A stretch of DNA of 64,000 bases from Pseudarthrobacter sp. GA104 (lineage in GTDB: Bacteria > Actinomycetota > Actinomycetes > Actinomycetales > Micrococcaceae), in contig NZ_WOWL01000001.1 in NCBI RefSeq assembly GCF_009741265.1, forward strand, positions 4,154,001 to 4,218,000, written 5' to 3'. Shown here in pieces: positions 44,562 to 55,941 of this stretch. Position numbers and translations under genes: made by a program. The notes under the pieces are model-generated. The model was given only the letters and a program-made list of their open reading frames with translations. It was not told where the DNA came from and made no database searches. Positions within the stretch are counted from its first letter, which is position 1; each line of letters starts with the position of its first letter.

Positions 44562-47240
44562 ATGAAGTCGCAGGAGATCACAAAGCGCTGGGTGGACTTT
44601 TTTGTCAGCAAGGGCCACACCGCGGTTCCCTCCGCATCGTTGGTTTCCAGCGACCCCTCGCTGCTGTTCACGGTTGCCGGCATGGTGCCGTTCATTCCCT
44701 ACCTGACGGCCAGGGAGGAACCACCCTACTCACGTGCCGTCAGCGTGCAGAAATGCATCCGCACCGGCGATATCGAGGAAGTGGGCAAGACTGCCCGCCA
44801 CGGAACCTTCTTCCAAATGTGCGGCAACTTCTCCTTCGGAGATTACTTCAAGGAAGACGCCATCAAATTCGCCTGGGAACTGCTCACCACGAGCGTTGAC
44901 GACGGCGGCTACGGGCTTGCGCCGGAACGCCTCTGGGTGACCGTCTACGAAGAGGACGACGAAGCCAGGGAACTGTGGCTGAAGAACACCGGCGTCCCCG
45001 CGGAGCGCATCCAGAAAATGGGCAAGGCGGACAACTACTGGCACACCGGGCAGCCCGGCCCTGCCGGCCCCTGCTCCGAAATCTACTATGACCGCGGCCC
45101 CGCATACGGCGTCGAGGGCGGCCCGCTGGCGGACGAAACCCGCTACATCGAGATCTGGAACCTCGTGTTCATGCAGTACCAGATCGAAAACGTGCGTTCG
45201 AAGGAAGACTTCGACGTCGTGGGCGAGCTGCCCAAGCGCAACATCGACACCGGCCTGGGCATGGAGCGCCTGGCCATGATCCTGCAGGGCGTCGAGAACA
45301 TGTACGAGACGGACCAGGTCCGCCCCGTCATCGACAAAGCCGCCGAACTCTCCGGCAGGGAGTACACCTCCGCCGAGTCCGACGACGACCCGCACCACAC
45401 GGACGACGTGCGCATGCGCGTGGTCGCCGACCACGTCCGCTCGGCGCTGATGCTCATCTCCGACGGCGTGACCCCCTCCAACGAGGGCCGCGGCTACGTC
45501 CTGCGCCGGCTCATCCGCCGTGCCGTCCGCTCCATGCGCCTCCTCGGCGTGGAACAGGCATGCCTGCCTGAGCTCCTGCCGGCCTCCCGCGACGCCATGA
45601 AGGGCGTCTACCCCGTGGTTGACACCGACTTCGCCCGGATCAGCCGCATCGCCTACGCGGAGGAGAAGGCCTTCCTGCGCACCATCGCTTCCGGCACTGC
45701 CCGGCTTGAGGACGCCGTCAAGGTGTCCAAAGCGGCCAACAAGCCGCTGTCCGGCGAGGACGCCTTCACCCTGCACGACACCTACGGGTTCCCCATCGAC
45801 CTGACCCTGGAAATGGCCGAAGAAGCCGGGCTCAAGGTGGATGAGGCAGCGTTCCGCAGCCTCATGCAGGAACAGCGCCAGCGCGCCCAGGCGGATGCCA
45901 AGGGCAAGAAGGGCGGCCACGCCGACCTCAGCGCCTTCCAGGACATCCTGGCCCAGGGCGAGACGGTCTTCACCGGCTACACGGAGCTCGACGGCGAATC
46001 CCGGGTCCGCGGCATCCTCACGGGCGGCCGCCCGGTCCAGCAGGCCTCCACGGGCGACGAGATCGAGCTGGTGCTCTCCGAGACCCCGTTCTACGCGGAA
46101 GCAGGCGGCCAGGCCGCAGACACGGGCCTCATCACCGGTGACGGATTCGTCGTCGAGGTCCTTGACGTGCAGCGGCCCCTGAAGGGCCTGAGCGTGCACA
46201 AGGCGATCGTGCGCGAAGGCGAAATCGGGTCCGACTCGCTGGTCCGCGCCGCCGTCGACCGTGAACGCCGGCACGCCGCCGAACAGGCCCACACCGGCAC
46301 GCACATCGTGCACGCGGCGCTCCACCAGATCCTCGGCCCCGAAGCCACGCAGCGCGGTTCTTACAACAAGGCCGGCTACCTGCGCTTCGACTTCGCCTGG
46401 GGCGAAGGCCTGAGCACGGCCACCCGGTCCGAGATCGAGGAAGTCTCCAACCTGGCCATCCGGAACAATTTCCGGGTGGAGACCAAGGTGATGGGACTGG
46501 CGGAGGCCAAGGCCCTGGGCGCCATGGCACTGTTCGGTGAAAACTATGGCAGCGAAGTACGCGTGGTGGAGATCGACGGCGCCTGGTCCCGCGAGCTGTG
46601 CGGCGGCACCCACGTGCCCAACACTTCCCTGATCGGCAGCCTTTCGCTGCTGGGCGAGCAGTCCGTGGGGTCGGGAAACCGCCGCGTGGAGGCCTTCGTG
46701 GGCATGGATGCGTTCCGCCACCTGGCCGCCGAACGCGCCCTGGTGACCGAGCTGACCGAGCTCCTCAAAGTGCCCTCGGGCCAGCTGGCCGACCGGATTT
46801 CCGCCACCCTCGCCAAGCTCAAGGCCACGGAGAAGGAGCTGGACCGCCTCCGCAAGGAGCAGTTGGCCGCCTCGGCCGCACAGCTGGTCAGCAGCGCCAA
46901 GGACGCGGCCGGCGTGAGCGTCATCGCCCATGATGCCGGCCAGGTCAGTGGCGCGGACGATCTTCGCGGCCTGGCGCTGGACCTGCGCAACCGTCTCGGC
47001 TCGGCAGCGGCGACTGTGGCCGTTGCCGGCGTTGCGAACGACCGTCCCATGATCCTGGTGGCCACCAATGAAGCCGCCAGGGAGGCCGGGGTCAAGGCCG
47101 GCGCGCTTGTCCGCCTCGCCGCGGGTGTCCTCGGCGGCGGAGGCGGCGGCAAGGACGACGTCGCCCAGGGCGGCGGCACCGACGCCGGCAAGGTCGGCCC
47201 GGCACTGGCGGCGGTTGTTGACGCCATTACGCGGCGCTAA
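44562..47240 (+). CDS. alaS: Alanine-tRNA ligase
   Basis: An 892-residue class II synthetase. The catalytic core starts KSQEITKRWVDFFVSKGHT and has FQMCGNFSFGDYFKEDAI, then NIDTGLGMERLAM. The editing domain carries HTGTHIVHAAL and CGGTHVPNTS, the zinc site that clears Ser- and Gly-tRNA-Ala. The C-terminal C-Ala domain has the long helix and a Gly-rich GGGGGGKDDVAQGGG loop. Length and order are standard. ruvX follows 6 bases after the stop. Confidence 0.97.
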   Translation: MKSQEITKRWVDFFVSKGHTAVPSASLVSSDPSLLFTVAGMVPFIPYLTAREEPPYSRAVSVQKCIRTGDIEEVGKTARHGTFFQMCGNFSFGDYFKEDAIKFAWELLTTSVDDGGYGLAPERLWVTVYEEDDEARELWLKNTGVPAERIQKMGKADNYWHTGQPGPAGPCSEIYYDRGPAYGVEGGPLADETRYIEIWNLVFMQYQIENVRSKEDFDVVGELPKRNIDTGLGMERLAMILQGVENMYETDQVRPVIDKAAELSGREYTSAESDDDPHHTDDVRMRVVADHVRSALMLISDGVTPSNEGRGYVLRRLIRRAVRSMRLLGVEQACLPELLPASRDAMKGVYPVVDTDFARISRIAYAEEKAFLRTIASGTARLEDAVKVSKAANKPLSGEDAFTLHDTYGFPIDLTLEMAEEAGLKVDEAAFRSLMQEQRQRAQADAKGKKGGHADLSAFQDILAQGETVFTGYTELDGESRVRGILTGGRPVQQASTGDEIELVLSETPFYAEAGGQAADTGLITGDGFVVEVLDVQRPLKGLSVHKAIVREGEIGSDSLVRAAVDRERRHAAEQAHTGTHIVHAALHQILGPEATQRGSYNKAGYLRFDFAWGEGLSTATRSEIEEVSNLAIRNNFRVETKVMGLAEAKALGAMALFGENYGSEVRVVEIDGAWSRELCGGTHVPNTSLIGSLSLLGEQSVGSGNRRVEAFVGMDAFRHLAAERALVTELTELLKVPSGQLADRISATLAKLKATEKELDRLRKEQLAASAAQLVSSAKDAAGVSVIAHDAGQVSGADDLRGLALDLRNRLGSAAATVAVAGVANDRPMILVATNEAAREAGVKAGALVRLAAGVLGGGGGGKDDVAQGGGTDAGKVGPALAAVVDAITRR

Positions 47241-47246
47241 CCACCC

Positions 47247-47846
47247 ATGACCAGTCCTGCAGCTGCCGGTGCCTACCCCCACGGCATCAAACTGGGGGTG
47301 GACGTCGGCACGGTCCGGGTGGGGGTTGCCATCTGCGACCGCGACTCGATCCTGGCAACGCCCTACAAAACGCTGGACCGCAACGCCAGGAAAAACTCCG
47401 ACGTCAGGGTCATCGCAAACCTGGTCGAGGAGCTCGGCGCCGTGCAGGTGATCGTGGGGCTGCCCCGCACCCTCAAGGGTGAGGAAAGGGCGTCCGCCAA
47501 GATGGCCGTGGACTACGCCCGGCTGCTTGCCGGCGAACTGGCTGCCCGTGCTGTGGACGTCCCGGTTAACCTTGTGGACGAACGGTTGAGCAGCGTGACC
47601 GCGCACCGCAACCTGCATGAAGCTGGCATGAGCAGCAGGAATCACCGTAAAGTAGTTGATCAGGTCGCGGCGGCGGGTATCCTTCAGCACGCCATCGACA
47701 TGCAGAAAGCCAGGGGAGCGGACGTCGGCTCACGCGTGACGCCGCCGCCCCCTTCCGTGGACCTGGGAGGCAGCGGGCAGAATGACACTGTGCGCGCCGC
47801 CCCCGGCGAAACGGCCCAATCTTCAGATAATGGAAGGCAACAGTGA
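47247..47846 (+). CDS. ruvX: RuvX/YqgF-type RNase H-fold nuclease
   Basis: A 199-residue RNase H-fold protein. KLGVDVGTVRVGVAICD (first catalytic Asp), VIVGLPRTLKGEERASA and VNLVDERLSSVTA (acidic residues) are the family motifs; the family processes the 5' end of pre-16S rRNA and is also proposed as an alternative Holliday-junction resolvase. The last 45 residues (PPPPSVDLGGSGQ...) are a disordered tail beyond the normal 150-residue length. It lies between alaS and mltG as in mycobacteria, overlapping mltG by four bases. Confidence 0.93.
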   Translation: MTSPAAAGAYPHGIKLGVDVGTVRVGVAICDRDSILATPYKTLDRNARKNSDVRVIANLVEELGAVQVIVGLPRTLKGEERASAKMAVDYARLLAGELAARAVDVPVNLVDERLSSVTAHRNLHEAGMSSRNHRKVVDQVAAAGILQHAIDMQKARGADVGSRVTPPPPSVDLGGSGQNDTVRAAPGETAQSSDNGRQQ

Positions 47847-49561
47847 GCCCTGCCAACATTGACGACGCTTCCAGCCCACTGGACGCCGGAGCAGCACGAC
47901 CGCTGACCCGCAAGGAACTCCGTGCAAGGGAAAAAACCTTCAACACCGGAGGCCAGGACGCGGTGCCCGAGCAGGCCTACGAGACCGGCCACGACATTCC
48001 GCCGCAGCCTTCGGAACCTCCCGTGGCACCCGAGCCGCACCCCCTGCCTAAGGACGAAGCATTGCGGAACGAAGCTGGACCCCAGGAAGCGGCACCGCAG
48101 GAAACACCGGTAGAACAGCCCGTTCCTGCTGCTCCCCTCACTCCGCCGTCCATCCAGGACATCCCCCGGGAAGAGGCACATCACAACGAAGACTTCCGTG
48201 GGGACGCCAACTATGAAGAAGCCGGCCTGCATGACGGGCTTCATGCCCACGAGGCACCCGTTTTTTCAGGAGCGCCCGCCTTCGGAGCCCACCAGCACGG
48301 AACTGGAACGCATTACGACGACGAGCCGCACTTCCCGGACGGGGCCGCCTACCCTGCAGCGCACCACGCGGATCACTATCACGATGGCCACTACGACCAG
48401 GAGCACTACGGTGACGCCCACTACGCCGAGGGGCACGACGACGGCGCGCACCATCACGAATTCCTTCCCGCCCCGTCGACGGCAGCGGTAGTGGCCAAAC
48501 CGTCCAAGAAGGTGCGCCGCCGCAGGCGGATGCTGGCACTGTTCCTTACCCTTGCTGTCTTCGTCACGGCCGTGGCAGTCGGCGCGCAGTTCCTGAAGCC
48601 GTTGCTTGGCAACGACAAGCCCGCCGACTTCCCGGGCCCGGGGACGGGCGAAGTCGTGGTGACCGTCGAGAACGGCGAAGGCACCCGGTCCGTCGCTGCG
48701 AAGCTGGAAAACGAACGCGTGGTGGCGAATGCGGACACCTTCCTCCAGAGCTTCAGCGCATCCGGGGGAACACTGGCTCCGGGGGACTACACGTTCAAGA
48801 ACGAGATGAAGAATTCCGACGCCGTAAACGTCCTGCTGGGCAAGGACCAAACCAAGGTCATCTACTTCGCCCTCAGTGCCGGCCTGCGCGTGGGCGAGTC
48901 CCTGCAGGCGATCTCGCAAGGTTCCGGAATATCCATCCAGGACCTGCAGGCGCTCAGCAACCAGCCGGCCCAGTTCGGGCTGCCGGCCACCGCAAAAAAC
49001 CTTGAGGGCTACCTGGCTCCGGGTGAACACCGTTTCCCCCTTGGTACCCCGGCAAAGGACATCCTCCAGGCCCTGGTCAAGATCACAACCGACGAACTTG
49101 TGTCGCAGGGCATCACGGACCCGGCCAAGCAGTACGAGGCCGTGATCGTGGCCAGCATTGTCCAGGCCGAAGGCGGCCAGGCGGAGTACGGGGACGTGGC
49201 AGGTGCCATCTACAACCGGCTCAAGCCCAACGACCAGACCGGAGGTTTCCTGCAGGTGGACTCGGCGGTGACGTACGGCCTGGGCACCAAGAGCTACAAC
49301 TTCACGGACGAACAGCGCCAGGACAAGTCCAACCCGTACAACACCTATGCGAATCCCGGACTGCCCCCGGGACCCATCGGCTCTCCGGGAAAGACGGCCA
49401 TTGATGCTGCCGCCAGGCCGAAGACGAACGACTACCTGTACTGGGTCACCATCAACCTGGACACCAAAGAGACCAAGTTCTCCAGGACGCTGGCCGAGCA
49501 CAACGGGTACGTCGAGCAGTACAACGCCTGGTGCGCGGCGAACGCCGGACGCTGCACATGA
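47843..49561 (+). CDS. mltG: Endolytic murein transglycosylase MltG with His-rich cytoplasmic region
   Basis: A 572-residue single-pass membrane protein that cuts nascent glycan strands and so sets their length. Residues 1-228 are cytoplasmic, acidic and disordered; 229-249 is the transmembrane helix after KKVRRRRR; a LysM-like part (VVTVENGEGTRSVAAKLE) leads to the YceG domain with the catalytic glutamate in ASIVQAEGGQ and the conserved YNRL and QVDSAVTYGLG. Unusual is residues 113-205, with 20 histidines; at 178-203 they recur exactly every five residues, mostly as HY. GTG start inside ruvX; aroE overlaps the stop. Confidence 0.93.
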   Translation: MSPANIDDASSPLDAGAARPLTRKELRAREKTFNTGGQDAVPEQAYETGHDIPPQPSEPPVAPEPHPLPKDEALRNEAGPQEAAPQETPVEQPVPAAPLTPPSIQDIPREEAHHNEDFRGDANYEEAGLHDGLHAHEAPVFSGAPAFGAHQHGTGTHYDDEPHFPDGAAYPAAHHADHYHDGHYDQEHYGDAHYAEGHDDGAHHHEFLPAPSTAAVVAKPSKKVRRRRRMLALFLTLAVFVTAVAVGAQFLKPLLGNDKPADFPGPGTGEVVVTVENGEGTRSVAAKLENERVVANADTFLQSFSASGGTLAPGDYTFKNEMKNSDAVNVLLGKDQTKVIYFALSAGLRVGESLQAISQGSGISIQDLQALSNQPAQFGLPATAKNLEGYLAPGEHRFPLGTPAKDILQALVKITTDELVSQGITDPAKQYEAVIVASIVQAEGGQAEYGDVAGAIYNRLKPNDQTGGFLQVDSAVTYGLGTKSYNFTDEQRQDKSNPYNTYANPGLPPGPIGSPGKTAIDAAARPKTNDYLYWVTINLDTKETKFSRTLAEHNGYVEQYNAWCAANAGRCT

Positions 49562-50418
49562 GCCTTCGGGCTGCCGTCCTGGGCCACCCGATCAGCCACT
49601 CGAAGTCGCCGGCACTGCATCTTGCTGCCTACGGCCGGCTGGGCGTCGGCATCAGCTACACGGCGATTGACGTCACCGAGCAGTTGCTGCCGACGCTGAT
49701 GCGGCAGATCCGCGACCAGCCGGGCTGGCGCGGCCTGTCCGTCACGATGCCCTTGAAGACGGCGATGCTCGGGCAGGTGGATGAGGTCCGCGGCGTTGCC
49801 GGGATCCTGGGTGTGGTCAACACGGTGTCCTTCGAGGACCACGACGGCGGCCGGAAGATCGTTGGATCGAACACCGATGTTGCCGGGATCGTCAACGCCC
49901 TGCGGCATGCCGGGACGGGGCCAGCCCCCGCCGCCGTCATCCTCGGCGGCGGGGGAACAGCGGCCTCTGCCATCGCGGCGCTGAAGGAGCTTGGGACCGG
50001 CCACGTCCAGGTTTTCGTCCGGGACACCTCCAGGACCGGGGAGGTCCGCTCCGCCGCCGCAAGCCTGGGCATGGACCTGGACATCCGCCGCCTGGCTGAC
50101 GCGGTGCACCCAACGGCTGCCGCCGACGTCGTCATCTCCACCCTGCCACCGCGGGCCGCGGACGGGCTGGCGGCCGAAATAGCTGAGTTGAAAACCGCCA
50201 CTACCGGCGTGCTGCTGGATGTTGCCTACGATCCCTGGCCCAGCCTGGTCGCCTCGGTGTGGCAGGCAGGCGGCGGCACCGTGGTGCCCGGCCTGGAGAT
50301 GCTGCTGTACCAGGCAGTGGAACAGGTACGCCTTTTTACCCGTCGCGGCGATGACGTCAATGCCGCCGTCATAGATGTGATGTGCGCCTCAGTCGGCCTT
50401 CCCCGACGCGCTTTGTAA
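49558..50418 (+). CDS. aroE: Shikimate dehydrogenase
   Basis: A 286-residue enzyme reducing 3-dehydroshikimate to shikimate. [13 protein letters not shown] binds shikimate, SVTMPLK carries the catalytic lysine, NTDVAG the partner aspartate, and [15 protein letters not shown] the dinucleotide-binding loop. The ATG overlaps the mltG stop (ATGA), so it is coupled to the envelope gene upstream. It opens the run aroE-aroC-aroK-aroB. The NADP-versus-NAD preference is not clear: the loop after the second strand reads VRDTSRTG, compatible with NADP. Confidence 0.94.
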   Translation: MSLRAAVLGHPISHSKSPALHLAAYGRLGVGISYTAIDVTEQLLPTLMRQIRDQPGWRGLSVTMPLKTAMLGQVDEVRGVAGILGVVNTVSFEDHDGGRKIVGSNTDVAGIVNALRHAGTGPAPAAVILGGGGTAASAIAALKELGTGHVQVFVRDTSRTGEVRSAAASLGMDLDIRRLADAVHPTAAADVVISTLPPRAADGLAAEIAELKTATTGVLLDVAYDPWPSLVASVWQAGGGTVVPGLEMLLYQAVEQVRLFTRRGDDVNAAVIDVMCASVGLPRRAL

Positions 50419-50444
50419 CCGCCCCCCGTGGCAGGATGGAAGAT

Positions 50445-51644
50445 ATGTTGCGTTGGTTGACTGCCGGTGAATCCCATGGTCCGGCTCTGATGGGAATTAT
50501 TGAAGGCGTCCCCGCCGGTGTGGAAATCACCAGCGGGCACATCGCAGACTCCTTGGCACGCCGCCGGCTGGGCTATGGCCGTGGCGCGCGCATGAAGTTC
50601 GAGCAGGACGTCGTCACCATCCTCGGCGGCGTCCGCCACGGCCTCACCCAGGGCGGCCCGGTGGCCATCCAGGTGGGCAATACAGAGTGGCCCAAGTGGG
50701 AACAGATCATGTCGGCGGATCCTGTGGATCCGGACCTGCTCGCGGACCAGGCACGCAACGCGCCGCTGACCCGCCCCCGGCCCGGCCACGCCGATTTCAC
50801 CGGGATGCAGAAGTACGGCTTCGCTGAGGCACGTCCTGTCCTGGAGCGGGCAAGCGCGCGCGAGACCGCCACCCGCGTTGCCATGGGCACCGTTGCGGCA
50901 CAATTCCTCAAGCACCTCGGCATCGAGCTGGTCAGCCACACAGTCAGCATTGCCACTGTCGCAGTCCCGGAAGGACGTCCCCTTCCGGTGCCCGCGGATG
51001 TCATTGCGCTGGACGCCGACCCGCTCCGCTGCTTCGACCGCGAAACCTCCGATGCGATGGTCGCCGAGGTGGACGCCGCCCACAAGGAAGGCGAAACCCT
51101 GGGCGGCGTGGTGGAAGTCCTCGCCTACGGACTCCCGCCAGGACTGGGCAGCTACGTGCACTGGGACCGGCGCCTGGATTCCCGCCTTGCCGCCGCACTG
51201 ATGGGCATCCAGGCCATCAAGGGCGTGGAGGTCGGCGACGGCTTCCTGACGGCTGCGCGCCGCGGCTCCGCCGCCCATGACGAAATCGTCCGGGATGCTG
51301 ACGGCCGCATTGTCCGCACCAGCAACCGTGCCGGCGGCATCGAGGGCGGCATGAGCATCGGAGACGTCCTGCGCGTCCGGGCCGCCATGAAGCCCATCGC
51401 CACGGTGCCGCGCGCCCTCAAGACCATCGACGTCAGCACCGGGGAGCCTGCAAAGGCGCACCACCAGCGTTCGGACGTCTGTGCGGTTCCGGCTGCCGGT
51501 GTGGTGGCAGAGGCAATGGTGGCGCTGGTCCTCGCCGAGGCCGTCACCGAAAAGTTCGGCGGCGACTCCGTCGCGGAGACCGCACGCAACATCAAGGGTT
51601 ACCTGGACAACATTCCGGCGTCCCTGGACTCGATCGGCCAGTAA
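50445..51644 (+). CDS. aroC: Chorismate synthase
   Basis: A 399-residue flavin-dependent lyase making chorismate from [24 protein letters not shown] is the family N-terminus; [27 protein letters not shown]-like [13 protein letters not shown], and [11 protein letters not shown] with [19 protein letters not shown] are its signatures. The ATG at 50445 is preferred over one three codons upstream because [12 protein letters not shown] is the standard start; AGGA lies 9 bases before it. It follows aroE by 26 bases and abuts aroK. Confidence 0.96.
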   Translation: MLRWLTAGESHGPALMGIIEGVPAGVEITSGHIADSLARRRLGYGRGARMKFEQDVVTILGGVRHGLTQGGPVAIQVGNTEWPKWEQIMSADPVDPDLLADQARNAPLTRPRPGHADFTGMQKYGFAEARPVLERASARETATRVAMGTVAAQFLKHLGIELVSHTVSIATVAVPEGRPLPVPADVIALDADPLRCFDRETSDAMVAEVDAAHKEGETLGGVVEVLAYGLPPGLGSYVHWDRRLDSRLAAALMGIQAIKGVEVGDGFLTAARRGSAAHDEIVRDADGRIVRTSNRAGGIEGGMSIGDVLRVRAAMKPIATVPRALKTIDVSTGEPAKAHHQRSDVCAVPAAGVVAEAMVALVLAEAVTEKFGGDSVAETARNIKGYLDNIPASLDSIGQ

Positions 51645-53298
<1,654 letters not shown>

Positions 53299-53299
<1 letters not shown>

Positions 53300-53817
53300 T
53301 GCAGGGGGACATGCAAGGAACAGCAGACTGGCCCGATGCCGGTTTTCCGGGTATCCGGATCAACCCGGAATCGCTGCTGCCGGAGATTGTGAACGAGGAC
53401 GCCTGCCGGGAGGCGTTGGCGGTATCCAGCGATCCGGCAGACCATATTTTCGTTCTCCTGGTGGAGGGGCACGCCTCCGAAGCCGCCGAACTGCTGGCCG
53501 AAGCCCGGTTCAAGGACCCCGAATCCTTCCGGCTGCGGACCTTCGAGGCTGAGGTGCTGCGGGTTTCAAACCGCCTTGACCGTGCCGTGGAGCTGTTCCG
53601 CCAGCTCCTGGCCGAAGTGCAGGGGACGCCGCGGGAGGCCCTCGTGTGGCAGTTCCTGGGAAAGACCCAGTACAGTGCCGGCCAGATGTCAGCAGCTGTT
53701 GAATCGTTCGCGCGCGCACTCGACCTGCGCGTGGCGCAGTCCGCCGATGCGGCCCAGATCTACTCGTCCACCGTGGCGTTGCAGCGTGCCCGGGATGTCC
53801 TGGACCTGGCCTGCTGA
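53299..53817 (+). CDS. TPR-like small protein downstream of aroB
   Basis: A 172-residue soluble protein. Residues about 55-165 form helical repeat pairs of TPR type (HIFVLLVEGHASEAAELLAEARFKD; ALVWQFLGKTQYSAGQMSAAVESFARAL), which usually mediate protein contacts. No catalytic domain. The ATG overlaps the aroB stop, so it is translated with the shikimate operon, but a metabolic role is not implied. I recognise the pattern as a gene commonly annotated as tetratricopeptide protein after aroB in this group; its function is unknown. Confidence 0.75.
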
Positions 53818-54019
53818 TACCGGCAGCGGATCGGTGCAGCTGCCCTCCGGCAGCCGCCTGAAGCCGCAGCCGGGAAGCGCACCGGATTAACCCGGTAGAA
53901 TGGTTCTTGAATTTTTAACCACCCGATTTTTGACAAACACGCGCCGGCAGTCCGTTTGGGTTGCCTGCCCGGCATACAACGTCTGACAACGCGACCAGAC
54001 AGAGAAACCAGAGGAAACA
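53818..54019 (+). promoter_or_regulatory. Promoter and leader of efp-nusB
   Basis: A 202-base gap. TAGAAT at 53896-53901 is a near-consensus -10 box and would give a leader of about 110 bases before the efp GTG. AGAGGAAA at 54010 is the ribosome-binding site. No other element was seen. Confidence 0.5.
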
Positions 54020-54583
54020 GTGGCAACCACTAACGACATCAAGAACGGAACGGTCCTGAAGCTCGAGGGCCAGCTCTGGAACATCATCGAATTCCAGCAC
54101 GTCAAGCCAGGCAAGGGCGGTGCGTTCGTTCGCACCAAGATGCGCAACGTGATGTCCGGCAAGGTCGTGGACAAGACGTTCAACGCCGGGCTGAAGATCG
54201 AAACCGCAACGGTTGACCGCCGTGACTACCAGTACCTGTACCAGGACGGCGCCGACTTCGTGTTCATGGACACCTCAGACTTCGACCAGATCACTGTCTC
54301 CGGCGCAACGGTAGGCGATGCCACCAACTTCATGCTCGAGAACCAGATGGTCAACATCGCCATTCACGAGGGCACCCCGCTGTACATCGAACTCCCGCCC
54401 AGCGTCGTGCTGGAAATCACCTACACCGAGCCGGGCCTGCAGGGCGACCGCTCCTCTGCGGGCACCAAGCCCGCAACCCTGGAAACCGGGTACGAGATCC
54501 AGGTTCCGCTGTTCATTGAAAACAACACCAAGGTCAAGGTAGACACCCGCGACGGCAGCTACCTGGGCCGGGTCACTGAGTAG
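54020..54583 (+). CDS. efp: Translation elongation factor P
   Basis: A 187-residue three-domain factor that relieves ribosome stalling at polyproline. The domain I loop tip is [10 protein letters not shown] with K32 at the position that is modified in some bacteria; the flanking prolines match the actinobacterial type in which the lysine is thought to remain unmodified. Domains II/III include [16 protein letters not shown] and [18 protein letters not shown] start; the stop overlaps nusB by one base. Confidence 0.96.
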   Translation: MATTNDIKNGTVLKLEGQLWNIIEFQHVKPGKGGAFVRTKMRNVMSGKVVDKTFNAGLKIETATVDRRDYQYLYQDGADFVFMDTSDFDQITVSGATVGDATNFMLENQMVNIAIHEGTPLYIELPPSVVLEITYTEPGLQGDRSSAGTKPATLETGYEIQVPLFIENNTKVKVDTRDGSYLGRVTE

Positions 54584-54993
54584 TGAGCGCACGCGGTAAA
54601 GCCCGTAACAGGGCACTGGACGTTCTTTTCGAAGCTGAGCAGCGCTCGGTTTCGGCCTTTGACGTGATCCGCTCCCGGCGGGAAAAGACCGACCAGGTAA
54701 TCAACCCGTACACCATCGAAATCGTTGAGGGCGTGCTGTCCCAGCAAACCGCCATCGACGAGTTCCTGGAGACGTACTCCCAGGGCTGGAGCCTTGAGCG
54801 GATGCCGTCGGTGGACCGCATCATTTTGCGCATCGGCACTTGGGAACTCCTGTACAACGACGATATTCCGGACGGCGTGGCGGTGAGCGAAGCGGTGGCG
54901 TTGGCCAAGACGCTTTCCACTGACGAGTCGCCCCAATTCATCAACGGCCTCCTGGGCCGGCTTCAGCAGCTGAAGCCTTCCCTGCTCGCATAG
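54583..54993 (+). CDS. nusB: Transcription antitermination protein NusB
   Basis: A 136-residue helical protein binding boxA RNA with NusE for rRNA transcription. ARGKARNRALDVLFEAEQR is the arginine-rich N-terminus, and MPSVDRIILRIGTWELL and VSEAVALAKTLSTDESPQFINGLLG are family hallmarks. GTG start within the efp stop. In many actinobacteria the pyrimidine operon follows; here a terminator and then a catabolic cluster follow instead. Confidence 0.95.
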   Translation: MSARGKARNRALDVLFEAEQRSVSAFDVIRSRREKTDQVINPYTIEIVEGVLSQQTAIDEFLETYSQGWSLERMPSVDRIILRIGTWELLYNDDIPDGVAVSEAVALAKTLSTDESPQFINGLLGRLQQLKPSLLA

Positions 54994-55003
54994 CCAAACT
55001 GAC

Positions 55004-55037
55004 AAGCCCCGTCCCGGCAAGCCTGGACGGGGCTTTT
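55004..55037 (+). terminator. Rho-independent terminator after nusB
   Basis: AAGCCCCGTCC (55004-55014) pairs perfectly with GGACGGGGCTT (55025-55035) around a 10-base loop, ending in TTTT. It isolates the efp-nusB unit from the GntR gene. Confidence 0.85.
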
Positions 55038-55095
55038 CGGTGCCTAGCCTGCCCGCGGGGCCGCGGCCGGGTGGCAGGTCCCGGATCGTTGGAAC

Positions 55096-55105
55096 CCTAT
55101 AGGAT
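55096..55105 (+). promoter_or_regulatory. Candidate GntR operator over the -10 box of its own gene
   Basis: CCTATAGG at 55096-55103 is an 8-base palindrome. TAGGAT at 55100-55105, overlapping it, is a -10 hexamer six bases (ctgaac) before the regulator's ATG, so the mRNA would be leaderless. A protein bound here would block its own promoter. The same palindrome lies at 55967-55976 before the catabolic operon. Confidence 0.6.
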
Positions 55106-55111
55106 CTGAAC

Positions 55112-55840
55112 ATGCAGAAAGCCCCCAAGGACAACGGGCCCCGGCCGGAGGACATGGCGACGGCCCGCCGGCCGGGCCGCGCTGTCAACCGCCAGGTGCT
55201 CGCCGACCACGTCTACGCGGAACTCCTGGCGTCCCTTATGGACGGCCGCCTGGCGCCGGGAGCCGTGGTCAGCATTGACGGCACCGCCCGGGACCTGGAC
55301 GTCTCGCCCACGCCTGTCCGCGAGGCGCTGGCGAGGCTGGAGCACACGGGCATGGTCCGGAGGGTGGCCCTCAAGGGGTACCGGGTGGCTCCGGTCTTCA
55401 CAAGGGAGGACTTCGCCGAGCTCATGGAGGCGCGGCTGGCTATCGAACCCGTGAACGCCAAGCTGGCCTGTGAACGGATCGGCCAGAAGGGCCTGGCCGA
55501 ACTGGAAACGGCGGTGGAGGACCTGAAGGCCGCTCCACGGGGCCCGTCCTTCGCCGAGTTCAAGGACTACCTGGAAGCGGACGAGCGTTTTCACCAGCTC
55601 ATCGCCCGGCACACCGGCAACCAGTTCATGGAAGCCGCCTATGCGTCCCTCGGCGGCCAGATCCAGCGGTTCAGGCTCTTCGGGGGAGTGGGAATTACCG
55701 ACGCCGACAGTGCAATCGCCGAACACCAGGCTGTCCTGAAGGCCCTTGCATCGGGCAACCCCGGCACGGCGGAGGCCGCGATGGCCGAGCATATCCGGCA
55801 GGTCCGTGCGCGTGCCATGGCTGATGCCCCGCCAGGCTGA
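55112..55840 (+). CDS. GntR-family regulator with FCD domain
   Basis: A 242-residue regulator. The N-terminal winged helix (about 25-95) contains GTARDLDVSPTPVREALARLEHTGMVRRV; the C-terminal FCD domain (about 100-230) has LMEARLAIEPVNAKLA, DERFHQLIARHTGNQFM and the histidine-rich metal site (HQAVLKAL and MAEHIRQ). FCD regulators typically sense organic or sugar acids. It lies directly before the tetrulose-type operon on the same strand, and the CCTATAGG palindrome is shared by both promoters, so it most likely represses the operon and itself. The inducer is unknown, presumably the imported substrate or an intermediate. Confidence 0.9.
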   Translation: MQKAPKDNGPRPEDMATARRPGRAVNRQVLADHVYAELLASLMDGRLAPGAVVSIDGTARDLDVSPTPVREALARLEHTGMVRRVALKGYRVAPVFTREDFAELMEARLAIEPVNAKLACERIGQKGLAELETAVEDLKAAPRGPSFAEFKDYLEADERFHQLIARHTGNQFMEAAYASLGGQIQRFRLFGGVGITDADSAIAEHQAVLKALASGNPGTAEAAMAEHIRQVRARAMADAPPG

Positions 55841-55853
55841 ACCAGCCCTCCCG

Positions 55854-55919
55854 CCCAACTAGGTAGCGCCAAGTGTCGTTTTGAACCCCCAAAACGACAC
55901 TTGGCGCTACTTAGTTGGG
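55854..55919. repeat. Palindromic dispersed repeat, copy 2
   Basis: Arms of 29 bases (55854-55882 and 55891-55919) around the loop gaaccccc, pairing at 28 of 29 positions; the exception can pair G:U in RNA. The left arm differs from copy 1 (14990) at two bases within the shared stretch, and both differences are matched by changes in the right arm. It lies 14 bases after the GntR stop and 22 bases before the -35 box of the operon. Confidence 0.85.
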
Positions 55920-55941
55920 TTGCCCCCGCCTCTGTGTGACC

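Noticed and set aside
44730-47690. A 986-codon open frame on the minus strand across alaS and ruvX
   Set aside because: Antisense shadow of alaS with no recognisable domains and no plausible start signal.
48198-48491. A Thr-rich 97-codon frame overlapping mltG
   Set aside because: It is the shifted reading of the His-rich codons of mltG and has no independent start signal.
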